A DNA stretch of 64,000 nucleotides, taken from positions 3,644,501 to 3,708,500 of the forward strand of contig NZ_OX030782.1 in NCBI RefSeq assembly GCF_943733665.1, read 5' to 3'. Under the pieces are notes generated by a model. It saw nothing but the letters and a program-made list of their open reading frames with translations, ran no database searches and was not told where the DNA came from. The stretch comes from Aquimarina sp. Aq107. Lineage in GTDB: Bacteria > Bacteroidota > Bacteroidia > Flavobacteriales > Flavobacteriaceae. This document shows positions 27,882 to 37,149 of the stretch, in pieces (position 1 is the stretch's first letter; each line of letters begins with the position of its first letter). Position numbers and translations under genes: made by a program.

Positions 27882-29090
27882 ATGAGCACACAAGTATCAG
27901 AAATGAGCATTCAATTATCAGACAAAATCAACAAGCTTAAAGCCTCTGCAACTTTAGCAATGGCTGCAAAAGCAAGAGAATTAAGAGCAGAAGGAAAAGA
28001 TATTATCGGGTTAAGCCTAGGAGAACCAGATTTTAACACTCCAGATTTTATTAAAGATGCCGCAATTCAGGCCGTTAATGACAATTATAATTCTTATACT
28101 CCAGTAGATGGATATGTAGAATTAAAGGACGCGATTATAACAAAGTTTAAAAGGGACAATAATCTAAACTATGATCACTCTCAGATTGTTGTATCGACCG
28201 GCGCAAAGCAATCTCTTTATAATGTAGCTCAAGTATATTTAAATTCTGGAGATGAAGTTATACTTCCTTGCCCTTATTGGGTAAGTTATAGTGATATTGT
28301 AAAACTAGCGGAAGGTGTTCCTGTAGAAGTAAAAACTTCCATAGAGAATGATTTTAAGATGACTGCTGATCAATTAGAACAAGCCATAACTCCTAAGACT
28401 AAAATGATTTGGTATAGCTCACCTTGTAACCCAAGTGGTTCTATATATAGCAAAGATGAATTAAGAGCACTAGCAGATGTTCTTCAAAAATATCCAGATA
28501 TTATTGTTGTTAGTGATGAAATCTATGAACACATTAATTATGTCGGTGATCATGCTTCAATGGCCCAATTTGACGATATGTACGAGAGAACAGTAACTGT
28601 TAATGGAGTTGCTAAAGCTTTTGCTATGACCGGATGGAGAATTGGATATATAGGAGCTCCAAAAGCTATTGCTAGAGCTTGTAATAAAATGCAAGGACAA
28701 GTAACTAGTGGCGCTAATTGTATTGCACAAAGAGCAGTAATTACTGCCTTAGAAGCTCCGGTTAGTAAAATCCAATACATGGTTGACGAATTTAAAAACC
28801 GTAGGAAATTAATTTTAGATTTATTAGCTGAAATCCCAGGGTTTGAGTGTAATGAACCAGAAGGAGCATTCTATGTATTCCCTGATGTTTCATACTACTT
28901 TGGTAAAACTATTAACGGAAACACAATAAAAAACGCATCTGATTTCTCTATGTTTTTATTAGAACAAGCGAATGTTGCTACGGTAACTGGAGACGCTTTT
29001 GGAAACGGAAATTGCATTAGAATTTCTTATGCTGCGAGTACAGAACAAATCAAAGAAGCAATCAATAGAATTAAAAAAGCACTAAGCTAA
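27882..29090 (+). CDS. Class I/II pyridoxal-phosphate aminotransferase (aspartate type)
   Basis: 402 residues (395 if started at the second in-frame ATG, MSIQLSDKINK). Fold-type I: substrate-binding SLGEPDFNTPDF, SSPCNPSGSIYS, and the PLP lysine at ~245 in VAKAFAMTGWRIGYIGAP. This is the alpha-branch aspartate/prephenate-type family. It begins 22 nt after the desaturase stop; a shared transcript is possible but metabolically unrelated. Confidence 0.92.
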   Translation: MSTQVSEMSIQLSDKINKLKASATLAMAAKARELRAEGKDIIGLSLGEPDFNTPDFIKDAAIQAVNDNYNSYTPVDGYVELKDAIITKFKRDNNLNYDHSQIVVSTGAKQSLYNVAQVYLNSGDEVILPCPYWVSYSDIVKLAEGVPVEVKTSIENDFKMTADQLEQAITPKTKMIWYSSPCNPSGSIYSKDELRALADVLQKYPDIIVVSDEIYEHINYVGDHASMAQFDDMYERTVTVNGVAKAFAMTGWRIGYIGAPKAIARACNKMQGQVTSGANCIAQRAVITALEAPVSKIQYMVDEFKNRRKLILDLLAEIPGFECNEPEGAFYVFPDVSYYFGKTINGNTIKNASDFSMFLLEQANVATVTGDAFGNGNCIRISYAASTEQIKEAINRIKKALS

Positions 29091-29116
29091 ATTAGCAATA
29101 CCGTATAACTTTTATT

Positions 29117-29153
29117 AAAAAGCCGATGATTCAATAAAAATCATCGGCTTTTT
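29117..29153 (+). terminator. Intrinsic terminator after the aminotransferase gene
   Basis: Stem GCCGATGA/TCATCGGC with A-rich left flank and T-run on the right. Confidence 0.85.
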
Positions 29154-29272
29154 ATTTTCCTAAAAATAAATTATTGTTTTTTGAGTTATTAGATTGCTAT
29201 ATTAAATGTTTTGGGGAAAACACTTAAAGAAGAGATAATTGTAGTTTGAACATAAATAACAATCTTAAAACC

Positions 29273-29280
29273 TACTTTTG
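29273..29280 (+). promoter_or_regulatory. -7 element TACTTTTG, possible leaderless start
   Basis: Exact TAnnTTTG match only 5 bp before the ATG at 29286, so the mRNA may begin at or next to the start codon. Confidence 0.5.
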
Positions 29281-29285
29281 TATTT

Positions 29286-29564
29286 ATGGACATTCTTGAA
29301 AAAGAACGTATTGTTCAAAAAAATGTGCTTGAAATTTTCAAAGAAAATTTTAATAGCCCTTATTCCGAAGACGAAATTCTAAACTATACTCCTACTGATG
29401 TAGAAGAGACTGTTTCATATTATGAATCAATTCTTGACATCTTTTTTATAGAACCAGAATACCTGCAAAGTGTAAAAGGTTGTGTGAAGGATACTATTAA
29501 AAAAGTCGCAGAGCTTTGGCATATCAACCCATATGCTTTTGGCCCTTGGGAAGAATCTTACTAA
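29286..29564 (+). CDS. Small acidic hypothetical protein
   Basis: 92 residues, acidic, probably helical, no signal peptide or membrane segment; one cysteine in the middle (VKGCVKD). I do not recognise the family. It ends tail-to-tail 21 nt from trkH. A promoter element directly in front supports it as a real gene. Confidence 0.65.
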   Translation: MDILEKERIVQKNVLEIFKENFNSPYSEDEILNYTPTDVEETVSYYESILDIFFIEPEYLQSVKGCVKDTIKKVAELWHINPYAFGPWEESY

Positions 29565-29585
29565 TTACTTAACTCTGGTAAATTA

Positions 29586-31082
29586 TTATCTGTTTCTCCA
29601 AAAGAAAGGAGTAAGCAAAATAAGAACTGTGAACAGCTCTAATCTTCCTATAAGCATTAGAAAAGAACACCACCATTTACCGAAGGCTGGTAGTACATCA
29701 AAATTATTTACAGGACTTAGTTTCCCTAAGGCAGGCCCTACATTTCCTAAAGAAGATGCCGCTCCACCTATGGCAGTTTCAAAATCCAACCCTAACATTC
29801 CTAACACTAAAGACCCTATTATAAAGGATAACATGTATAATATAAAAAACGCCAATATATTAAATACGATTTCTTTAGAAACCGCTCTTTTATTATAACG
29901 CACAGGCAACACAGCTCTAGGATGTAATGTTCTTTTAAATTCTAAAATACCATTACGAATTGTAATAAGATGCCTTACTATTTTCATTCCACCCGCTGTG
30001 GATCCCGCAGAACCTCCTAAAAACATTAATCCAAAGAATACGATCTTCAGAAAAGGAGTCCAAACTGTAAAATCGGCAGAAACAAAACCCGTAGTAGTAA
30101 TAACAGCCAACACTTGGAACAAAGAATGTCTAAAAGCACTTTCTGCTTCTCCAAAAACCATAGGATGATCTATAACAGAATTTGCTGGATCCGCTTTTAA
30201 ATAAATAATCAACGCAGCAACAGCAGTAAAAGCCACTATAGAAATACCATACCATTTAAACTCCTCATCTTTAAGAAATTTTCCAAATTTCCCTTTAAAA
30301 CCAAAGTAACTCAGAATAAAATTCATTCCAGCAAGGAACATAAATAAAATAATAATATACTGTATTAAGGGTTGATCATTCCAATAAGCGACACTTGCAT
30401 TTTTTGTAGAAAATCCTCCCGTAGACAATGTACTCAGCGCGTGATTTATCGCATCAAAAAAATCCATTCCAGCGAGCTTTAATAAGATTGTCTCTGCCGC
30501 TGTATATCCAAAATATATTAACCACAACCTTTTTGCGGTATCAGTGATCCTTGGATGTAACTTATCAGCACTTGGACCAGGAGCTTCTGCTGCAAATAAC
30601 TGCATCCCTCCTATTCCTAACAACGGAAGAATAGCTACCGCAAGAACAATAATCCCCATTCCACCGATCCAATGTGTAAGACTACGCCAAAAAAGAACAC
30701 CTTTAGGAACAATTTCTATTTCATTAAGGATAGAAGCTCCAGTTGTTGTATAACCAGACATTGTCTCAAAGAAAGCATTGGTAAATGATGGAATTGCTTC
30801 AGAAAATATATAAGGTAGCGTTCCACTTAAAGACATAAATATCCAACCAAACGTAACAACTATATATCCTTCTCTCTTATTTATTGATTTCTGATGTTCC
30901 TTAGTAAGAAACATTAAAATTATACCCACAAACATGGTCGATAACGCTGCTAACATTATCTGCATTGTAACACCATCCTTATAAATAAAGCTTATAATGG
31001 TTGCTATTAACATAAACCCTCCATTACAGAGCAAAAGAAGCCCCATAATATGAGTAATAATTTTAAAGTTTAGTTTGGACAT
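29586..31082 (-). CDS. trkH: Trk-type K+ uptake system membrane subunit
   Basis: 498 residues with about ten membrane helices. It has the four pore loops typical of TrkH/KtrB: TTTGASI, LSTGGFST, TTTGFVS and SSLGNVGPA. It forms the K+ channel driven with the TrkA ring. It starts 1 nt after the trkA stop on the same strand, so the two are one operon. Confidence 0.95.
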   Translation of the reverse strand: MSKLNFKIITHIMGLLLLCNGGFMLIATIISFIYKDGVTMQIMLAALSTMFVGIILMFLTKEHQKSINKREGYIVVTFGWIFMSLSGTLPYIFSEAIPSFTNAFFETMSGYTTTGASILNEIEIVPKGVLFWRSLTHWIGGMGIIVLAVAILPLLGIGGMQLFAAEAPGPSADKLHPRITDTAKRLWLIYFGYTAAETILLKLAGMDFFDAINHALSTLSTGGFSTKNASVAYWNDQPLIQYIIILFMFLAGMNFILSYFGFKGKFGKFLKDEEFKWYGISIVAFTAVAALIIYLKADPANSVIDHPMVFGEAESAFRHSLFQVLAVITTTGFVSADFTVWTPFLKIVFFGLMFLGGSAGSTAGGMKIVRHLITIRNGILEFKRTLHPRAVLPVRYNKRAVSKEIVFNILAFFILYMLSFIIGSLVLGMLGLDFETAIGGAASSLGNVGPALGKLSPVNNFDVLPAFGKWWCSFLMLIGRLELFTVLILLTPFFWRNR

Positions 31083-31083
31083 G

Positions 31084-32433
31084 TTACAAGAAAAGGTTTT
31101 CTATCTTCTTAATGGATTTAGGTAGACAACATACCACTACTCGATCTCCAGCTTTAATATAAAAACCTCCTAAAGGAATCATCCCAACTCCATCTCTTAT
31201 AACTCCAGCTATAATAGCCGAACGAGGAAAATCTAGATCTCTAATTAAGTTATCACTTACTTCAGATGTTGGCTTTACAATAAACTCCAACAACTCAGCA
31301 TTCATATTATTAAGCTTTGTCATAGCAACTACTTCTCCTTTTCGGATAAATCTAAAAATATTATTAGCTGCTAATAGTTTTTTATTTATTAATGTATCAA
31401 TACCTATAGAATGAGAAAGCTGAAAATAATCCATATTCTCCACCAAGGCAATTGTTTTACGCACTCCTTTAGATTTAGCTACTAAACAAGACATGATATT
31501 GGTTTCAGAATTACCTGTTACGGCAATGAAGGCATCCATATCATCTATATTCTCTTCTTCAAGCAATTCTACATTTCGCCCATCTCCATTAATAATCAAT
31601 GCATTTGGCAAATCATCTGCTAAATCAAATGCTTTATCTTTATCACTTTCGATCAGCTTTACTCTAAATTTATGATCACATAGATCACAGGTAGTTTTAT
31701 GACCAATTTTACTACCTCCCAAGATCATCACTTTTTTAATTTGTTCTTTTACCTTACCCGTTAACTTGTAAAGCTCATCTACTCCTCCTTTAGAAGTAAC
31801 AAAATAAACCTGATCCCCTTCCTTAAATTTTGTATCTCCTCTAGGAATTATCGTGTATTGCGTTCCAGACCTTTGAATGGCTATCGGCATAAAATGTAGT
31901 TCCGGAAAAATCTCGGCAGCCTCTCTAACAGTTTTATCCACAAACAATGCGCTACTAGAAAGAGTTGTTCCTACCATGGTTAGTGCACCATCCTCAAACT
32001 CATAACTATCACTAAAAGCCGATTGATTTAATAATAATTCTATCTCACTTGCCGCTAGCGCTTCTGGAGAAATCAATTCATCAATTCCAAACTTGATAAA
32101 ACCAACTTCTTCTTTATTCTCTATAAATTCTGTATTGGAAATTCTGGCAATTGTTCGCTTAGCACCTAATTGTTTTGCTAAAACACATACGGTAATATTA
32201 GTAGTCTCACTCGAAGTAACACTAATCACCATATCAACATTCTGTACTCTGGCATCTTTTAAAATACTTATTGAGGTAGCATCTCCCTTAATCACTCTAA
32301 TATCCAGATGGCTATCAGCATAATTTAAGCATTCCTTATCAGGATCAATCAGGGTAATGTCCTGAGATTCAAATGAAAGTAATTTTGCCAAATGAAATCC
32401 TACTTCACCAGCACCGGCAATAATAATTTTCAT
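31084..32433 (-). CDS. trkA: Trk system K+ transporter regulatory subunit TrkA
   Basis: 449 residues; two tandem RCK modules, each an N-domain plus a C-domain. The nucleotide-binding loops are GAGEVGFHLAKLL near residue 7 and GGSKIGHKTTCDL near 235; acidic residues at the ends of the beta-2 strands (LIDPDKE, LIESDKD) suit NAD(H) binding. It is cytoplasmic and gates TrkH. A -7 element TATCTTTG lies ~100 bp upstream on the minus strand. Confidence 0.95.
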   Translation of the reverse strand: MKIIIAGAGEVGFHLAKLLSFESQDITLIDPDKECLNYADSHLDIRVIKGDATSISILKDARVQNVDMVISVTSSETTNITVCVLAKQLGAKRTIARISNTEFIENKEEVGFIKFGIDELISPEALAASEIELLLNQSAFSDSYEFEDGALTMVGTTLSSSALFVDKTVREAAEIFPELHFMPIAIQRSGTQYTIIPRGDTKFKEGDQVYFVTSKGGVDELYKLTGKVKEQIKKVMILGGSKIGHKTTCDLCDHKFRVKLIESDKDKAFDLADDLPNALIINGDGRNVELLEEENIDDMDAFIAVTGNSETNIMSCLVAKSKGVRKTIALVENMDYFQLSHSIGIDTLINKKLLAANNIFRFIRKGEVVAMTKLNNMNAELLEFIVKPTSEVSDNLIRDLDFPRSAIIAGVIRDGVGMIPLGGFYIKAGDRVVVCCLPKSIKKIENLFL

Positions 32434-32766
32434 CTGTGTTTTCTGTTATTTATCATCAAAAGATAAAATTAAACTTCAGCAAAATCCCCTTAAAAACAAA
32501 GTGAAAATTTCTTGCTGAAAAATAAAAGCCTACAAAGATAGTGGAATTTCATTAATTCATAAAACAATTAATAACTAGCCACTTATTTATATCTACTATT
32601 CTTTTTCAATTAACAAGAACATAGGGCTTACCAAAAATTCCGCAGTACTAGTATTCATAGACAACTAATCATTAAACTACAGAATCACAAATAATACTTA
32701 AACGCAACTGTAACAAAAAATATACTTTAACCGTCTTAAAAGAACATCATCAATCAAAAAGCAATC
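32434..32766. other. Divergent intergenic region trkA / serine hydrolase (333 bp)
   Basis: AT-rich, no ORF. A minus-strand TATCTTTG at 32540-32533 is a likely trkA promoter -7 element. ACGCAAC at 32702 and GTCTTAAA at 32733 resemble the two halves of the ECF promoter seen at 53.7 and 54.9 kb but with spacing 31 rather than 23. Nothing else is recognised. Confidence 0.5.
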
Positions 32767-33867
32767 ATGAAACATTCTGCACTAAGTATTTCAATATTTA
32801 CAATTTCTTTAATTCTATTCACTGTTAGTTGTAATACAAGGAATAACAACAGCTCTTCAACAGAAAACAAAAGTGATCTTATAATAGAAAAGAAAATAGA
32901 TTCATTATTAAAATCATTAAATCAAAACGGAAAATTTAATGGAAATATTTTAATCGCTAAAAACGACCAAATCATATACAAAAACGAAATTGGCTTTTCT
33001 GATGGTTACAAAAAAAACTCCCTTAAAGAGACTGACAGATTTAATATCGGTTCTATTTATAAGGAAATTCCCGCAATTACTATCATGCAATTAGAAGAAA
33101 AAGGTCTTTTACAATTACACGACCCCATTAAAAAACACCTTAATTATCTGCCGGATTGGTCTAACAATATTAAGATTATTAATCTTTTACAATACACAAG
33201 CGGATTACCGAAAATTGATTGGAGAAAACATGAAATAATAAATGATCAAAACCTCATAAATGATCTATCAAAAATATCTAAATTAGAATTTACACCTGGA
33301 GAAGACTACTTGTATACAAACTTCAGCCCATTCTTACTTTCAAAAATAGTAGAAAGTATTACAGATACTACCTTCTCTTCTTATGTAAACCAAAATATCA
33401 TAACACCTTTACATCTAGAACAAAGTACATTTAACATCTCATTTCCATATAAGAATAGGGATTCAATGGCCCTTCCATTTAACAACAAATTTGAAGAAGA
33501 CAAACTTCCATTCGTTATAACATCTCCTATATTTCTATTTTCTACTACAACTAATGACCTTTTTCAACTTATAAAAAACTTGCATTCTGGTAAAATCATC
33601 AGTAAAAACTCATTGCTCAAGATCAGCAAAACCACAAATTTAGATAAGAACAACATGCAATCTGCGTTGGGAAATGTCGTCTATGAAAAAGAAAAAATAA
33701 TAGAACACACACATCATGGAACAAGCGGTAACTATGAATCTATTATAAGTAAAAATGAATTAAACAGTACTACCATCATTATTTTAACAAACAACAAAAG
33801 TGGAAATATTCACACTTTAAGAAATACTATTATTGAATTAATAAAAACCAATAGCGAAGTAAAATAA
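32767..33867 (+). CDS. Serine hydrolase (class C beta-lactamase fold), lipoprotein
   Basis: 366 residues. Lipobox VSC at Cys22 after a hydrophobic signal, followed by an Asn/Ser-rich linker. The catalytic SxxK is S96-I-Y-K99, the YxN is Y183-T-N185 and an HHGTSGN stretch near 318-324 supplies the third motif (HxG). Such proteins are often D-peptidases or esterases rather than true beta-lactamases. The substrate is unknown. Monocistronic. Confidence 0.88.
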   Translation: MKHSALSISIFTISLILFTVSCNTRNNNSSSTENKSDLIIEKKIDSLLKSLNQNGKFNGNILIAKNDQIIYKNEIGFSDGYKKNSLKETDRFNIGSIYKEIPAITIMQLEEKGLLQLHDPIKKHLNYLPDWSNNIKIINLLQYTSGLPKIDWRKHEIINDQNLINDLSKISKLEFTPGEDYLYTNFSPFLLSKIVESITDTTFSSYVNQNIITPLHLEQSTFNISFPYKNRDSMALPFNNKFEEDKLPFVITSPIFLFSTTTNDLFQLIKNLHSGKIISKNSLLKISKTTNLDKNNMQSALGNVVYEKEKIIEHTHHGTSGNYESIISKNELNSTTIIILTNNKSGNIHTLRNTIIELIKTNSEVK

Positions 33868-34011
33868 CAATTTCCTAATCTGCTTTTTTTAAAAAGAACT
33901 TATTTATTTCTAAACACAATTCATAAGCTAAAAATAACAACTCAGTAATTATTCTTTTCAAGATTTCTGCAATAGCAACATCTTAGCAGTATAAATACTA
34001 ACTTTTTACTT

Positions 34012-34809
34012 ATGAAAACGAAACTTATATTACTAGCATTATTTATTACTAAACTTATTTTCGTCCAAGCACAAATGGACGACAAATTCTATTTCCCAAA
34101 AAAAGATTTAAATCAGATAGCTTGGGAAAATTATGAAGAATTAATGCTTAACACAGAAACTGATACAATTTCTGTATTAATTCTAAAACCAAAAGAAACA
34201 CCAAAAGCAACTATATTTTATTTTCACGGAGCTGGAGGAAATATAACATACTACCTTCCCTTAACACAAATATTAGCAGAAAATAACTTTCAGGTAGTTA
34301 TGGTTGATTTTCGAGGGTACGGAAAATCAACAGGAACTCCTACACACAATAACATAGCTAAAGACGGTGAATTATTCTTTGAAACTCTTCTTAAGAAAAA
34401 AGGAATAAAAGAAACTCCAAAAATAATATATGGAGTCTCTATTGGAACTCAAATTGCTACTTTACTAGCCAAAAATCATCAAGATAAAATTGAAGGATTA
34501 GTATTAGAAGGAACTATGGCATCCTTTACAGATATCGCCATGTATCACGTACCTGAGTACAAAGATTTTTTAGAAAAAAACTATATCTCTCCCTACTCAG
34601 CAAAAGAAGACATAAAAACCATTAACAAAATTTCTAAACTCTTCTTGCATAGTAAAGAAGATAAAGATGTACCATTTACACAAGGCGAAATCGTATACAA
34701 CAATGCATCAGAACCAAAAGAGTTTCTAGAATTTAAAGGAGAACACCTACATGCACTTAAATACAGAAGGGAACAGATACTACAAAAAATCAATGAAATG
34801 ATAGAATAA
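34012..34809 (+). CDS. Secreted alpha/beta hydrolase
   Basis: 265 residues with signal peptide (cleavage near VQAQ). The fold is complete: oxyanion stretch FHGAGGN, strand VVMVDFRGYGKSTG, nucleophile elbow GVSIG with Ser143, the acid in KEDKDVPF and the base His in GEHLHAL. It resembles the BAAT/dienelactone-like hydrolase group, with extracytoplasmic location. The substrate cannot be read. It lies between two unrelated genes. Confidence 0.88.
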   Translation: MKTKLILLALFITKLIFVQAQMDDKFYFPKKDLNQIAWENYEELMLNTETDTISVLILKPKETPKATIFYFHGAGGNITYYLPLTQILAENNFQVVMVDFRGYGKSTGTPTHNNIAKDGELFFETLLKKKGIKETPKIIYGVSIGTQIATLLAKNHQDKIEGLVLEGTMASFTDIAMYHVPEYKDFLEKNYISPYSAKEDIKTINKISKLFLHSKEDKDVPFTQGEIVYNNASEPKEFLEFKGEHLHALKYRREQILQKINEMIE

Positions 34810-34901
34810 ATTTTATAATTACAAAATCGATAAATAGAAGTAAAACAATAAGCTAATAACAACTTAATGACATTCTTTTCCTACGATCCATATCAAAAAT
34901 G

Positions 34902-34909
34902 TATATTTG
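34902..34909 (+). promoter_or_regulatory. -7 element TATATTTG for ubiE-porT
   Basis: Exact TAnnTTTG match 15 bp before the ubiE ATG, giving a very short leader. Confidence 0.6.
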
Positions 34910-34924
34910 CCTAAATTTTTTTGA

Positions 34925-35653
34925 ATGTCAGAAAAAATAACGCCATACAAAGATAAAAACACGACCAAAAAACAACAGGTTACAGAAATGTTTGATACTA
35001 TTTCTGGTAATTATGATGGTCTTAATAGAGTGATTTCTTTTGGAATTGATGTAAAGTGGCGTAAAAAGGTTGTAAAAATAGTTGCAGACACAAAACCGAA
35101 TAGCATTCTAGATGTTGCAACCGGAACCGGAGATTTAGCTATAAACTTAGCTAAAACAGGTGCTTCAGAAATTATCGGATTAGACATCTCTGCAGGAATG
35201 TTAGAAGTTGGAAAAGATAAAGTAAAGGCTAAGAAATTAGATCAGACAATCTCTATGATTAAAGGAGATGGAGAAAGCCTACCTTATGATAATGATTATT
35301 TCGATGCAATTACTGTAGCTTTTGGTGTAAGAAATTTTGAAGATTTAGATCAAGGTCTATCAGAGATATATAGAGTTTTAAAACCTGGAGGTATTTTTGT
35401 TGTTTTAGAAACCTCTGTACCCACCAAAACACCTTATAAACAAGGATATAAACTACATACTTCTTTAATTTTACCATTAATTGGGAAGATCTTTTCTAAA
35501 GACAGATCTGCATATTCATATCTTAGTGAAAGTGCCGCAGCTTTTCCTTATGGAGATGCTTTCAACAATATTTTGAGAAAAATTGGGTTTATAGAAGTCG
35601 AGGATAATCCGCAAACTTTTGGTGTTGCCACAATTTATACAGCCACAAAATAA
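34925..35653 (+). CDS. ubiE: Demethylmenaquinone methyltransferase (UbiE/MenG)
   Basis: 242 residues. SAM-binding motif I is ILDVATGTGDLAINLA; GDGESLPYDNDYFDAITVAFGVRNFEDL and the C-terminal NPQTFGVATIYTA region match the UbiE/COQ5 family. In an organism using menaquinone it makes the last step of MK synthesis, feeding the NQR-driven chain in this window. It is followed 1 nt later by porT, a synteny I know from other Flavobacteriaceae. Confidence 0.95.
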   Translation: MSEKITPYKDKNTTKKQQVTEMFDTISGNYDGLNRVISFGIDVKWRKKVVKIVADTKPNSILDVATGTGDLAINLAKTGASEIIGLDISAGMLEVGKDKVKAKKLDQTISMIKGDGESLPYDNDYFDAITVAFGVRNFEDLDQGLSEIYRVLKPGGIFVVLETSVPTKTPYKQGYKLHTSLILPLIGKIFSKDRSAYSYLSESAAAFPYGDAFNNILRKIGFIEVEDNPQTFGVATIYTATK

Positions 35654-35654
35654 T

Positions 35655-36377
35655 ATGAAAAGAGTTTTTATAGCAATAGCTGTTATCGTTTGTACTCAGA
35701 ATGTGAGTGCACAATTGTTTTCTAAAGAACGAGTTAGAAATCTTCAAAATTACGATAAACCTAGATTAAGTTGGGGTTATATCCTTGGGTTTAATAGTTA
35801 TGATTTTAATTTTGATTATAAAGCTACACCAGAAGGAGAAGAACCTATATTGGATGGTGATGTTCAAGTAGCAAAATCTATAGGTTTTAATGTAGGATTA
35901 TTAGGTAATATGAGAATCAATGATTATCTAGATCTTAGACTAGAACCTCAGGTATCTTTTGTTCGAAGAGATCTTACATTTACTGGACCAGATTTTGAAG
36001 ATTCTCAAAGATTTAGAGAAGTAACATCAACCTATGTACACATCCCTCTTTTACTAAAAATATCTACCAAAAGGCTTAATAATTTTAAACCTTTTATTGT
36101 TGGAGGAGTATCTACCTCTATTAATTTATCAAGTAATGAGGATAATCCCGATGATAATAGTGTAGGACAATTTAGAACTAAAACGAATACTAATTATTTC
36201 GAACTTGGATTTGGAATAGACTTTTACATGTTCTATTTCAAATTTACACCTTCTATTAGAGGAGTATTCGCTATGTCTGATGAGTTAGTAGCCGATAACG
36301 ACCCTAATAGCCCTTACACTGCTGCTATTGATAAAATGTCGTCAAGAGGAATTTTCATCAATTTTACCTTCCAGTAG
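35655..36377 (+). CDS. porT: Type IX secretion / gliding protein PorT
   Basis: 240 residues from the ATG at 35655 (signal peptide MKRVFIAIAVIVCTQNVSAQ); the longer in-frame start at 35619 lies inside ubiE. It is a beta-rich outer-membrane barrel with a C-terminal FINFTF ending. PorT is a T9SS component, and the ubiE-porT pairing supports the name over a generic porT-like barrel. The alginate-lyase-like protein at 45.8 kb carries a C-terminal domain that this system would export. Confidence 0.85.
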   Translation: MKRVFIAIAVIVCTQNVSAQLFSKERVRNLQNYDKPRLSWGYILGFNSYDFNFDYKATPEGEEPILDGDVQVAKSIGFNVGLLGNMRINDYLDLRLEPQVSFVRRDLTFTGPDFEDSQRFREVTSTYVHIPLLLKISTKRLNNFKPFIVGGVSTSINLSSNEDNPDDNSVGQFRTKTNTNYFELGFGIDFYMFYFKFTPSIRGVFAMSDELVADNDPNSPYTAAIDKMSSRGIFINFTFQ

Positions 36378-36380
36378 TTT

Positions 36381-37112
36381 TTAAATTCGCCTAAATTCAT
36401 TTAGAATAATAGCAGTTGCAGTCGCCACATTAAGACTTTCTGTTACTGGAGTAATTCCAAATCTTGGTATTGCAATCTTTTTGTTTACTAATTGCTCTAT
36501 ATCAGAAGAAATACCGTTCGCTTCATTCCCCATCACAATAATTCCTTTTTTAGGTAATTGTTCACTATAAATGGTATTGCCATCCATAAAAGTGCCGTAT
36601 ACCGACATTTCTTCTCTTCCAGAAATTAAAAAACGCTCTAGATTCGTATAAACAATATTAACTCTTGTTACGGACCCCATTGTTGCCTGAATAACCTTTG
36701 GGTTAAAACAGTCAACCGTTTGCTCTGAACAAACTAAATCTTTAATACCAAACCAATCACATAGTCTTATAATTGTCCCTAAATTTCCTGGATCTCTAAC
36801 GTCATCTAACGCTAAAATTAGCCCATCATTCTTCAACAGTTGAGTTTCTGGAATATAAAACATAGCTAATGCAAACTGCGGAGTCGTCAGAAAACTGATG
36901 CTTTTAAGCTCAGTTTCTGTAACAGTAAAAACTTTTTCTGAACTTATTTTAAAAAAAGAAGTATCCAAAGCAAAAAGTGAATGAAGCTTCAAATCAGCTT
37001 CTAGCAACTCATTAATCACCTTTTTACCTTCTGCAACAAATAATCCATGTTGTTTTCGGTACTTTTTTTGATGTAAACTATTTATTAATTTCTTTTGGTT
37101 TTTGCTAACCAT
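36381..37112 (-). CDS. TrmH/SpoU family RNA 2'-O-methyltransferase
   Basis: 243 residues from the ATG giving MVSKNQKKLINSLHQKKYR; the open frame extends to 37289 but that part overlaps the divergent TamL gene and is not conserved. An N-terminal substrate-binding domain precedes the knotted SPOUT domain: LALDDVRDPGNLGTIIRLCD (motif 1), IIVMGNEANGIS (motif 2), IPRFGITPVTESLNVATAT (motif 3). It methylates a ribose of rRNA or tRNA; the exact target is unknown. Only 37 bp separate it from the divergent gene. Confidence 0.92.
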   Translation of the reverse strand: MVSKNQKKLINSLHQKKYRKQHGLFVAEGKKVINELLEADLKLHSLFALDTSFFKISSEKVFTVTETELKSISFLTTPQFALAMFYIPETQLLKNDGLILALDDVRDPGNLGTIIRLCDWFGIKDLVCSEQTVDCFNPKVIQATMGSVTRVNIVYTNLERFLISGREEMSVYGTFMDGNTIYSEQLPKKGIIVMGNEANGISSDIEQLVNKKIAIPRFGITPVTESLNVATATAIILNEFRRI

Positions 37113-37122
37113 ACAAATAATG

Positions 37123-37130
37123 TATTTTTG
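37123..37130 (+). promoter_or_regulatory. -7 element TATTTTTG for the TamL gene
   Basis: Exact TAnnTTTG match 19 bp before the TTG start codon at 37150, inside the 37-bp divergent spacer. Confidence 0.5.
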
Positions 37131-37149
37131 ACACAATAATGAATCTCGA

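Noticed and set aside
32702..32740. ACGCAAC followed by GTCTTAAA, like the ECF-type promoter
   Set aside because: The offset is 31 bp instead of 23, and CCTTT is missing from the -35 part, so it is not counted as a member.
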